This document shows positions 18,968 through 28,896 of a DNA stretch of 64,000 nucleotides, piece after piece. The DNA lies in the NCBI GenBank assembly GCA_029582265.1, contig CM055823.1, forward strand, positions 12,155,716 to 12,219,715. The letters run 5' to 3'. The number at the start of each line of letters is the position of its first letter. The stretch's first letter is position 1. The notes beneath the pieces were generated by a model. It did not search any database. It was given only the letters and a program-made list of their open reading frames with translations, and was not told the DNA's origin. This stretch comes from Zoroaster sp. YZ-2022. Lineage: Eukaryota > Echinodermata > Asteroidea > Forcipulatida > Zoroasteridae. Position numbers and translations under genes: made by a program.

Positions 18968-19315
18968 TTAAAGTTTTAGTACAATGTTTATAATTAGTTC
19001 TAAATGCCAAAAAATAGTTTCTTTATTTATTTCGTTTATACGTTGTAACTCTGTATAATACGAGTCGATGTAATGCGTGCTTAAACCAAGCGCGCATAAA
19101 TACGATTCTACACCAGCTAAATTTCTAGACTTGATTAGCGATAACGCTGGAACTAGTTTTTCTCGCACGATTATAATCAATTGTTGTGCGGGAATGTTTT
19201 TAATATAACATTCTAAAAATATAAAATCATACGAGTTGTTGTAAAACGACTCTGACGAGAAGCGTTTCAAATCACTAATAAGATTTAGTATACACGTTCG
19301 TAACAGTTCTGCCAT
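18968..19315 (-). CDS. Small helical protein of unknown function
   Basis: 115 residues from the ATG at 19315 (MAELLRTCILNLISDLKRFS). An upstream ATG at 19333 is possible but would overlap the neighbouring gene. Predominantly alpha-helical with alternating hydrophobics (YIKNIPAQQLIIIVREKLVP). No motif recognised. It is the last gene of the leftward right-end operon (clamp-like, zinc-ribbon, this one). Confidence 0.55.
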   Translation of the reverse strand: MAELLRTCILNLISDLKRFSSESFYNNSYDFIFLECYIKNIPAQQLIIIVREKLVPALSLIKSRNLAGVESYLCALGLSTHYIDSYYTELQRINEINKETIFWHLELIINIVLKL

Positions 19316-19322
19316 ATTGATA

Positions 19323-19628
19323 TTACACAACATTATTTTTTTCAATTTGTTGTAACAACTCTACCATCACTAAATTAAACAACCGTATGGCTTTTTTGTT
19401 CATTTGATAAGAAGTTTTTACTTTTAATGCTCTTGCGCAGTTTGTGCATAAACCCGTTGTTGTTTTTGTACCTTTTTTACAATTTTTACACTCTACCGGC
19501 GAGGTTTTTCCTTTTTTAATTTTAAACTGATGAAAAGCGCAATAGTTCACGTTGGGTGAACTACGCACGCAACATTTGTACGTTTTACCGATTATTAACC
19601 ATCTGCAAGGAACGATTATTTTCTGCAT
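19323..19628 (-). CDS. Small zinc-binding protein
   Basis: 101 residues. Two cysteine clusters are visible: CCVRSSPNVNYCAFH near residues 19-33, and CKNCKKGTKTTTGLCTNC near 47-64, the latter a classic CxxC-(x)n-CxxC zinc ribbon. A basic patch links them and the C-terminus is helical. Such small ribbons often bind nucleic acid or act as transcription factors. It lies between the clamp-like gene and the 115-residue gene on the same strand. Confidence 0.65.
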   Translation of the reverse strand: MQKIIVPCRWLIIGKTYKCCVRSSPNVNYCAFHQFKIKKGKTSPVECKNCKKGTKTTTGLCTNCARALKVKTSYQMNKKAIRLFNLVMVELLQQIEKNNVV

Positions 19629-19752
19629 GCCCTTTTATTATTTGTTTAGATAATATTTTTTGTTTACACTCGCGCCCTTTGCGCTTGTTATCAAACTCTT
19701 GCGACAATGAGTTTACAAGTTTTTTTCTTTCTTGTTCACTCGTTATTGTTTT

Positions 19753-20802
19753 TTATAATGTTTCTTCATCCGTTAAAAAACTTTCGTCTTTAATATAAGC
19801 TGTAAGTTTTCCTAAATTGCTTACTAACGCTGTAATTTTTAATGTAGCTTTTTCATTCTTGGGCGCAAAAAAATGTATTTCTTTGTTTAAGGGTGATATT
19901 TTCAATAGAGCGCTAAATAGAGTCGAATCAAAAGTAGCTGAATAAGTAAGCAGCTGCTTTTTATGTACATCACCAAATTCAAAACATGTACCATAAACAC
20001 AATTGTCATCATTTGAAAAGCTAATGTATTCTAGATTGCTCATGCTAATAGTTAGTGTTGAGTTTGCATTCAACATTTTTTTAAGTTTTGAAAAATCACC
20101 ACTTTCAACCATATAAGGACAGTAATAATCATCGTCAATAGGGTGTTTTATTACTGATGGGCCAACAACGTAAATATTTACGTAGTTAGTTTCTCGTTTT
20201 TTAACGCCGCACGCTGACGCGGAGCATGTTTCGACAAACAACTGGTTTTTTTTAACGTAAACAGTTATTGAAACTTTTCGTTTAATACTACGAGTAATTT
20301 TTTGTAAAATTTTTAAATTTATTGAAAATTCAATTGGGTTTTCACATTTAAATTCTGAAAAGTTTTCTTTGTTCAATGATACTTTTACTAATATTCTTTC
20401 TGATAAATCCATCCCACTATAATAAAACCCCGTTTCATCTACCTTAAAATAAGCCTTGGGTTTGATACCTAATAAAACATCTATTAAAATTTTAAACACA
20501 TAACCAGCTTCTATTTTAAAATAAAAATCGTATTCGTAGTCTTGTTTTATTTTCAATTTTTTCTCAAGTTGTAAAAATTTTGATTTATCTAATATTTCGC
20601 GCTTTGTGTTGTTGTTACAAACTGGGATTGTTAGTGTTTGATATACTTGTGGTTGTGGTTCATATTTACTCGTACTTTTGTTGTATTTTAAAAATTTTGA
20701 TTTATCTAATACTTTTATCGTGGTTGTTTGTATTTTATCATCCTTTGATTCTTCATGTTGCGTATCAAAAGCCTCTTCACCGCATTTTGATAAAAATTGC
20801 AT
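19753..20802 (-). CDS. PCNA-like sliding clamp (candidate)
   Basis: 349 residues from the ATG at 20802, intact. After about 75 residues with a repeated LDKSKFL motif, the remainder reads like two PCNA domains. Domain 1 has FKILIDVLLGI, then AYFKVDETGFYYSGMDLSE, then ENFSEFKCENPIEFSINLK and LQKITRSIKRKVSITVYV. This parallels the eukaryotic clamp order: a first helix, a D-x-x-G-x-x-x-x-x-M-D strand, an F-x-x-Y/F-x-C segment and a helix followed by a hydrophobic strand. Domain 2 has YMVESGDFSKLKKML and closes with a strand-helix-strand pattern (LFSALLKISPLNKEIHFFA, GKLTAYIKD). Its job would be processivity for PolB. The assignment is by eye and needs a profile or structure search. Its first codons lie in the inverted repeat and match those of PolB. 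Confidence 0.6.
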   Translation of the reverse strand: MQFLSKCGEEAFDTQHEESKDDKIQTTTIKVLDKSKFLKYNKSTSKYEPQPQVYQTLTIPVCNNNTKREILDKSKFLQLEKKLKIKQDYEYDFYFKIEAGYVFKILIDVLLGIKPKAYFKVDETGFYYSGMDLSERILVKVSLNKENFSEFKCENPIEFSINLKILQKITRSIKRKVSITVYVKKNQLFVETCSASACGVKKRETNYVNIYVVGPSVIKHPIDDDYYCPYMVESGDFSKLKKMLNANSTLTISMSNLEYISFSNDDNCVYGTCFEFGDVHKKQLLTYSATFDSTLFSALLKISPLNKEIHFFAPKNEKATLKITALVSNLGKLTAYIKDESFLTDEETL

Positions 20803-21057
20803 CGTCTCTGTAATCAATATATATTTAGAAAATATAAACGTAAAAAATTTTTTAAAAAAACGTGAAGTATATATTTTATGCTTAAAACATGTGTAAAACT
20901 GCTTTTTCCAAAACGCCCTACTACCCCCAGAGGATTTGAAGAAATATCGTTTTTCTTAAAATGCTAGTTTTTCAAAACGCCCTACCACTACCCCAGAGAA
21001 TTTGGGGAAAATGATTTTTTGAGTAGGTGGTCCGGTTCCCTCATCTGACATACTACT
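20783..21057 (-). repeat. Right terminal inverted repeat (275 bp)
   Basis: Reverse complement of 4074-4348 with four mismatches. It ends ...CATACTACT against the TAGGT duplication. It includes the start codon and first six codons of the clamp-like gene. Confidence 0.95.
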
Positions 21058-21062
21058 TAGGT
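21058..21062. repeat. Target-site duplication, right
   Basis: TAGGT, identical to 4069-4073. Confidence 0.8.
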
Positions 21063-21844
21063 TCATTTATTTTCCACAGTATCAAGACAGTAATGACAAT
21101 ATCAATCAAGAAAATTTAAGAATAGATACAAAGCATAAGTGATACTGCAGAGGGATCCATTTATGAAGCAAAGCTTGTAGGCAATGGTCCCTTGATAACA
21201 TGCACGCGCATTGAGACACCAGTGAACAAATATAAAGTGGGTCTCAATGCACATGCATGTTCACAAAGAAAAACAACAATTACTAAACCAACAATGGACT
21301 AACACAGACAAAGGACAACAACTACACAGACGGTCTTGAAAGGTCAGGTAAAGTGGATTAGAATGTACTGTAAAACACTCATTAACAATAAGATTCCAAT
21401 GTAGCAGATTTAAAGACACGTTTAAATATACAGATATTTTTGGAACCTTTAAGTTGCTCATTAAGCGTATTCCAAAGCACTGGTCCCTCAAATTTAATTG
21501 TTTTATGAGCAAGAGCAGTGCGGGTATAAGGAATGTGAAAATTAGAAACTTGGCGGGTGAAATGTGAATGTATTTCAGAATTAAGAGAAAACAAAATTTT
21601 TATAGACGCAGGTAACTTTGCACGGGTAAGCTGATACATGAGGGACCCAAGCTGTAGGCGATAGATATCCTTGATTTTTAAAGTCCTATGTTTAAAAAAA
21701 AGGGGGATCTGTATGTGCATTAAATTCTGCAAAATTAATAACACAGAAGGGCCCGTTTTGTAAGAGGAGGAGTCTATTAAGATTAGCAGCAGAACTAGCT
21801 CCCCATACAAGTATCCCATAGTTGAGGTAAGAAACAACTATCCT

Positions 21845-22852
<1,008 letters not shown>

Positions 22853-23940
22853 CAAGCTAAGGATTAAAACAGTGACCCGGCATTTTTATTAATTTGAGTT
22901 TTAATTTACTGGTACTAATCCTTGACGGATCTTTTTCGCTCAATGTCTCAAATGAAAGCTTGTAATTTCCTTAACCCCAGAAAAATCAGCCCAAACATGG
23001 GCGATATTTCTTTAAGATGTATAAGTGTTATAGAGATGGCTTTCCCTCGCATTAATTCTAATTCTGACACTGAGAGGTTTAAACAATGTCAAACCCCTTT
23101 CATCATTAGCCCCTTCCCTATTTGTTTGATATTCCAAAAATTGGTGCAAATTGAGATTGAGCCAACCTCGATGTTTCGAACAGCCTCGTACCAACTGCTC
23201 CACGCCCTCAACTGGACGATTTCAATATCCAAATATCTTGAATATGTAAAATAGGTGATAGTCTGGTGACTTTACTAACAATAGCATTAGTTGCAGTGGG
23301 AAGGCAGGGACTAGGCCATCCAATTTATTTTATCAAATTTTGGTAAAAATCACTCATCCAATCATTTGATGTGTAAAGAAAATTATAATATTTATAAAAG
23401 GTAGCTCCAAGTGTTTCCTTTTTGTGTAGACACCGTGAATGCTTCGCTTTTCTCACGACTTATACCCTGTATTGAGTTGAAACTTTCACACGTTGGTTTT
23501 TTATTATATATCTTGATTTAAAGAAAGTATAGCATACCCATAGACGCAAGTTTTGCCAACATTACCAATGCAGGAATTATTTAAGTATTGGTGAATACAG
23601 TCATGTGAGTGACTTTGATTGTCAACACTTCTACTCCTCAGACAGAGGGCGCTGTCTTAGTAATTACCAATGATGGATCCAAGCAAACAAATGTTTTCTA
23701 CAGACAGATACTACGCTATTATTGTCCTTTGGTCAGATGTTGTTTGTTTTTCAATCTCTCATTTTATCAGCAATACTATTTGTTCAATAGTGTTCAGGGC
23801 CGTAGCGAAGGCGTAATCTTTGGAGGGGTGAATCAAATGTATAGAACCTAATTTTCCAACTGACTTTGGCGACGGTTAAAAATTAAACACCTTCAAATTT
23901 GTTTTAGGGGAGGTAGGCGTGAGAATTCTTCGGGGAGTAG
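22853..23940. other. Non-coding repeat-derived sequence
   Basis: No gene seen. The part at about 23160-23400 is similar to 37280-37490 (shared ACTAGGCCATCCAATTTATT and flanking text), so it is an interspersed repeat. A CCGTAGCGAAGG...GGAGGGG piece at about 23800 recurs near 44830. Confidence 0.5.
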
Positions 23941-23945
23941 GGTAG

Positions 23946-24164
23946 CAGCGGCGTAGCCACGGGGGGGGCCTGGGGGGCACGTGCCCCCCCACAAATTTCC
24001 AGTGCCCCCCCCCAGGTGCCCCCCCACGAAAAATCCTCGTAGTGCCCCAAAAAACAGAAAAGAAAAAGAAAAGGGAAAAAACCCATACCCCTGGGCCCCC
24101 CCACTGAAAAGCAATGCCCCCCTGTGCCCCCCCCCCCACTGAAAAAGTCCTGGCTACGCCGCTG
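23946..24164. mobile_element. 219-bp hAT-like MITE with perfect 8-bp TSD
   Basis: 14-bp perfect inverted repeats (CAGCGGCGTAGCCA / TGGCTACGCCGCTG) are flanked by TAGGGTAG on both sides (23938-23945 and 24165-24172). The interior is G/C homopolymer-rich and gives spurious glycine-rich frames. Confidence 0.9.
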
Positions 24165-24588
24165 TAGGGTAGGCATAAGAAATGTTTGAGGGTAGGCGTG
24201 AGAGAGACATTTTTAGGGCGAGTAGGTGTGATAAACTTTGAGGAAGGGGCAAGATAGGCGAGAACACATCCGAAAAGTCTCCCATTGACCCGCACAGTCG
24301 TGCACGTTTTACACTTCCAAAAAATGATGAAAAACAAGGACGGTCCCTTACAGACATAACAACATATAAATAGCAATATAAGCTTAGTGTTTACACAATG
24401 ATAGTCTATTACCTTTATTTATTCGCAGACATTCATGGCACAAAATACAACCTAACAAAGTCACTGTAGTAAACAATAGAAAAAAAACACTTCTTACACC
24501 ATCACAAGAACAACTTTCATATTAAAAGAGTAATTACCCGATTTATACATTTTTTGCATATATCTGGATTCTTATAAAGTATGGAGGC

Positions 24589-27500
24589 ATTTAAGAGTAA
24601 GGGACTGTAAATATCAAACATAGGTTGGCCACGGCAAAAAAATAGATTTTCTTCATACTTTCATATTTGATGGACCTTTCATATTTGATGGACCCAAACT
24701 AACAAATGTGGAAACAAATTCAAAAAAAAAACTTCGTTACCATGACAACAGCCAAATTACCATTTTAGGGTGGTTTTGCCATTTTTTCTATTTTTGAATA
24801 GTGAAATTTGCCTATATTCAAGGCCGCGTTACCATTACACAGGATATAGAAAATTATTTTCTTTAAAAGTTATGGATAGCTGGGTCCTTAGAGGCTGCAT
24901 TGAATGTATAAAAATAATCACCAGGTGGGTGGGTTATACCATTAATTTCAAATAGGGGTGTTTTTGGACTTTTTCAAAGTATGAAAATATACCATTTTTT
25001 GACAGCTCATAACCCATATGGTAGTGCCCCGATTTCAACATCGACCACATATTGTTGAGATGAGACATTGGTCTTGTGGAAAATTTAAAAAAATAGCTGG
25101 GGGAAAATACTTTATTATTGGCAGTGTTGCCGGAAACTTTCCCATTTTTTCGAAATTCAATGCAAGGCTAACCTGAAGTTTAATGATGTGAAAACAAAAC
25201 TTAAAACCTTTGTAATCAATATTTATTGAAAAGAAAGTCAATTTTATATTAAATTAGATCAGCTGTAATGGTCAGTTACAATAAACCACTGGAGTGTTGC
25301 CATAACTGGGGCTCAACCCGAACAAGGCGGGGCTGGGGTGAATCAATGTTTGCACCCCCCTGCAATATTTTCCTGTAATTTCTTAAACCTGCAGCTGACC
25401 ACCACAAGACTTGCTTACTTTACCCTAACTTTAGGGTCAAACTATTATATCTTGGCATTTTTGTTGTTGCCATGGCAAACACTTGGTAACAGTTAAAGTT
25501 TTATAATTGTATTTTTTTTAATTGTATTTTTTGTCTGGATTTTGTTCATTAGTTATTTTTTTCCACAAAATGTTATTGATGTGTATCATATGATCAACAA
25601 CTTTTGGAAAGTATCAACTTCAGCTTCAGCGGGGGGGGGGGGGGATAGGCCATCTCTGGAGTGTTGCCAGACATATTCGGGTTTTCTTTTTAATTCAATG
25701 CAAACCTAATATAAAGTTCAATGTGATGAAAATGAAACTTAAACATTGTAGGTAACATTTATTGAAAAGAAAGTGAACTGCATATCAGATGAGATCATCT
25801 GTAATGGTAGGTGTTGGTATAACTGGAGTTTTACAGTGAAATATGGATAAATTGAACTTTTCTAAAAGTGCGAAAAATACACATTAAAAGGAGCTCAGAA
25901 GCAGTATGGTATTAAATTTTATTTTGCTGCAGATAATATCAAACAGCCAAGGAACAGGGGATACACTGTACAGTGTTATGTCTTTACAGGAACTGTTTTC
26001 AAGTTAACACCCCCAATATTTTCATAGAATCTGATAATTAAAGCCAAATATGCACAATCAAGAAACTTTTGCCACAAATGAGAAAGGTGTGCCCATGTTC
26101 AGTAATTGTGAGTTATATGCCTAGAGTGGCCTTCGGACCTTGTGAGTCGGGCGATTTCCATTAAAAAAAGTAGTTTTTTTTCTACTTGAAACAGGTGCAT
26201 TCCCAAACAGATTGTTTAATTTTAGCAACATATGGTGCTTTCTTGTTCTGCTTCAACCCGGATGTATCAATGCTGAGGTGTTCCCAAATATCTTTCAGTT
26301 TTTGAAGCTTAATTGTAGCCAGTTGCTTCTTTCTTACAATCTCACACAAATTAATATCATCAACACACAGAGGATGCTTGAATGAGAGAGAATCTTTAAC
26401 AATTTCATGCAGCATTTCAATGTTCATTTCTTCTTCAGCGGGACTTGTAATAGCATCATGATATTCTGCTTCAGCAACAGCTGTCGTAACTTTCACTCTC
26501 CTGCGAGCTGCTTCTCGGGAAAAGAAGCTAGAAATTTGCCTGGTTGTTAGATATTCATCTGGAGTGAAAAGTTTCTGTCCGTTATTGTCCTTGACTATTC
26601 TCATATATTTTGAAACATCTGCTGGGTCAACTTTGTTTCCCGTCTCTTCTCCATATTGGAATTTTCTTTGCAAGTAGTTGGTTTGCTTGTTTGTGAATCT
26701 CTGTGACTTCTTGGTGATTTTCAGTGCCCATCCCATTTCTATCTGCGTTTGTTGGGATTGGACGGTTGCTGTGGATTTCTGCCAAGGAACTGTAGTGTCA
26801 GCCTGAATAAGTTTAGTGGAGTAGGCAATGCAGGCTTTATCAAGGAGTGTTTCACACTCAGATGCCAAGTTATGTTTCTCAGAATTAACATGATGATCTA
26901 GCTCAGATAGCGTGGGATACGACATAACACAGCCATCCTCAGGACAGCAAAACAAGTTTTCCTCATCGCTTTTCTGAGCAGTTATTCTCCTCGGTTTGGT
27001 TTTAGCAAACTGAACTGGATGTGTAGGACTCTCAACAATGTCATATTCTCCAACTCCAACATCAAAAGTAATAAACTACCCTGCTCGATCAACACATTTC
27101 TAATTTTTATAAAACCTCAAGAAAATCCAAGATGGCCGCCTTATATGGCGGCCATTTTGAAGGCATTATAATGCATCTGAGACTGAGATGATCACGTAAC
27201 ACACCATCACGTTTCTGGAGAAAAAAATCTAAAAGAATATATTCTTTTTTATCTTGCTGAAAATAAAAATCCAAAACCAGCAAGAATACACCTAAACACA
27301 TGGTTACCAAGATCAACTGAAATGGTTGCCATAGTAACAACAAAACTTTGCCAAAACTGCTTTTGTAACAGCTAGACCCTTGGTATCTAAATAAATTCAG
27401 CAAGTTTCATCGCAATGAGATGCAAGGTTTAAAATTGACGGGGAAAATATATATTTAATATTTAATAATGATATTATTGGAGGCTCATTGTTGCCCCCCC

Positions 27501-28239
27501 CCCCTCAATAGTGTTAAACCCCAGTTATGGCAATACCCCCAGTGGTTTATTGGGACTCAGACCATTACAGGTGATCTAATTTGATATAAAATTGATATTC
27601 TTTACAATAAATATTACTTACAAAGTTTTAATACCATTTTCATACCATTAAACTTTGGGTTAGCCTTGCATTGAATTTCGAAAAAATGGGAAAGTTTCCG
27701 GCAACACTGCCAAAAATAAAGTATTTTCCCCCAGCTATTTTTTTTATTTTCCACAAGACCAATGTCTCATCTCAACAATATGTGGTAGATGTTGAAATCG
27801 GAGCACTACCATATTCGTTATGAGCTGTCAAAAAATGGTATATTTTACTTTGAAAAAGTCCAAAAACACCCCTATTTGAAATTAATGGTATAACCCACCC
27901 ACATACCTGGTGATTATTTTTATACATTCAATGCAGTCTCTAAGGACCCACCTATCCATAACTTTTAAAGAAAATAATTGTCTATATCCTGTGTAATGGT
28001 AACGCGGCCTTGAAAATAGGCAAATTTCACTATTCAAAAATTGAAAAAATGGCAAAACTAGCCTACAATCTTAATTTGGCTGTTGCCATGGCAACGAAGT
28101 TTTTTTTTGAATTTTTTTAGATATTTGTTAGTTTGGGGCAAAGGTCCATCAAATATAAAAGTATGAAGGAAATCCATTTTTTGGCCGTGGCCAACATTTT
28201 CAAAAAATCTTTGATATTTACAGTCCCTTACTCTTAAAT
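24589..28239. mobile_element. 3.65-kb foldback element with ~720-bp inverted arms
   Basis: Left arm 24589-25311 and right arm 27519-28239 are reverse complements over their full length with scattered differences. The centre (25312-27518) holds a zinc-finger ORF and a third, partial arm copy at about 25655-25840. The long inverted arms with an internal gene suggest a DNA transposon with very long terminal repeats. No transposase recognised and no clear target duplication checked. Confidence 0.75.
26182..27075 (-). CDS. Zinc-finger protein fragment carried by the foldback element
   Basis: A 297-codon open frame, 5' end not found (no ATG near the upstream stop; probably a 3' exon). It has a C2H2 finger (CPEDGCVMSYPTLSELDHHVNSEKH reads C-x4-C-x12-H-x5-H), then a MGWALK...RFTNKQTNYLQRKF region, then a FTPDEYLTTRQISSFFSREAA block and a conserved C-terminal helical domain. 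I have seen this arrangement as an orphan, repeated gene in marine invertebrates, likely transposon-associated; function unknown. It lies wholly between the inverted arms. Confidence 0.6.
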   Translation of the reverse strand, partial: FITFDVGVGEYDIVESPTHPVQFAKTKPRRITAQKSDEENLFCCPEDGCVMSYPTLSELDHHVNSEKHNLASECETLLDKACIAYSTKLIQADTTVPWQKSTATVQSQQTQIEMGWALKITKKSQRFTNKQTNYLQRKFQYGEETGNKVDPADVSKYMRIVKDNNGQKLFTPDEYLTTRQISSFFSREAARRRVKVTTAVAEAEYHDAITSPAEEEMNIEMLHEIVKDSLSFKHPLCVDDINLCEIVRKKQLATIKLQKLKDIWEHLSIDTSGLKQNKKAPYVAKIKQSVWECTCFK

Positions 28240-28413
28240 ACACTTTACCGGTATCAATGATGCAAGGTCTCTTTATGACACGTCATCAATTAGTCCTATT
28301 CCATGAGCCAGCCAATTTTTCGGTACCATCTGGAGGGACTAATTCATTTATATGCTTCTTGTTGGAAAAATATGACAATTAAAACATGTTTCCTCTGTGA
28401 AAACTAAAACTAA

Positions 28414-28418
<5 letters not shown>

Positions 28419-28450
<32 letters not shown>

Positions 28451-28469
28451 AGAAACTGACCTGAAATAT

Positions 28470-28511
<42 letters not shown>

Positions 28512-28539
28512 ATATTTCAGGTCAGTTTCTCCATATAAA
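28419..28539. repeat. (TA)n with perfect hairpin arms
   Basis: GGAGAAACTGACCTGAAATA (from about 28449) and its exact reverse complement (ending about 28534) flank an (AT)n core. It could extrude as a cruciform. Confidence 0.85.
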
Positions 28540-28731
28540 TCTACTTTGTGTACAACCACATAAAAGGCTTGTGTCCCGTTAATTGTGTGATCCCCGCTAC
28601 TGCCGTTACCCGGGTTGTTTGCATCTGATCGGGGCTTGATCCCTGGCTACTCGGCAGATATGGTTTGGCCTCTGACCTGGCCCCATAGAGCAATAGATAA
28701 TTGGCATAAGTGGACCGCCCACCAACACAGG

Positions 28732-28803
28732 GGCTGGTTAGCTCAGTTGGTAGAGCGCTCGTACGGTAATCGAGAGGTCGCGGGTTCGAGTCCGGCATCA
28801 GCC
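28732..28803 (+). tRNA. tRNA-like / tRNA-derived SINE head
   Basis: 72 nt with a pairable acceptor stem (GGCTGGT / ATCAGCC), A-box TTAGCTCAGTTGGTAGAGC and B-box GGTTCGAGTCC. The T-stem has a mismatch and position 33 is C, so a functional tRNA is doubtful. If folded as standard, the anticodon would read GGT (Thr). It lies between two TA-rich tracts, which fits a SINE. Confidence 0.5.
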
Positions 28804-28822
28804 AATTTTTCTTTGTTCGCGA

Positions 28823-28827
<5 letters not shown>

Positions 28828-28894
<67 letters not shown>
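28828..28894. repeat. (TA)n microsatellite
   Basis: An uninterrupted TA tract of about 67 bp immediately before the Penelope-like element. Confidence 0.9.

Positions 28895-28895
<1 letters not shown>

Positions 28896-28896
<1 letters not shown>

Larger units (their letters stand above)
4074..21057. mobile_element. Full-length Maverick/Polinton (adintovirus-like) element
   Basis: A 16,984-bp element bounded by 275-bp inverted repeats starting AGTAGTATG, with a TAGGT duplication at both ends. It contains the diagnostic set: protein-primed PolB, rve-type integrase, A32-like packaging ATPase, double jelly-roll major capsid protein and a penton-like protein. It adds a PCNA-like protein and several structural or unknown genes. 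Inside genes the codon use is strongly A/T-biased and intron-free, unlike the flanking host DNA. PolB is broken by multiple frameshifts, and some small genes are broken too. Capsid, ATPase and integrase frames are open. Such elements are self-synthesising transposons that may also form virions; here virion genes are preserved better than the replicase. Confidence 0.97.

Noticed and set aside
23876..24376. Glycine- and proline-rich minus-strand open frames
   Set aside because: They come from the G/C homopolymers of the hAT-like MITE at 23946-24164.
28732..28803. Functional tRNA-Thr gene
   Set aside because: C at position 33 and a T-stem mismatch, plus a SINE-like setting between TA tracts; kept only as tRNA-like.
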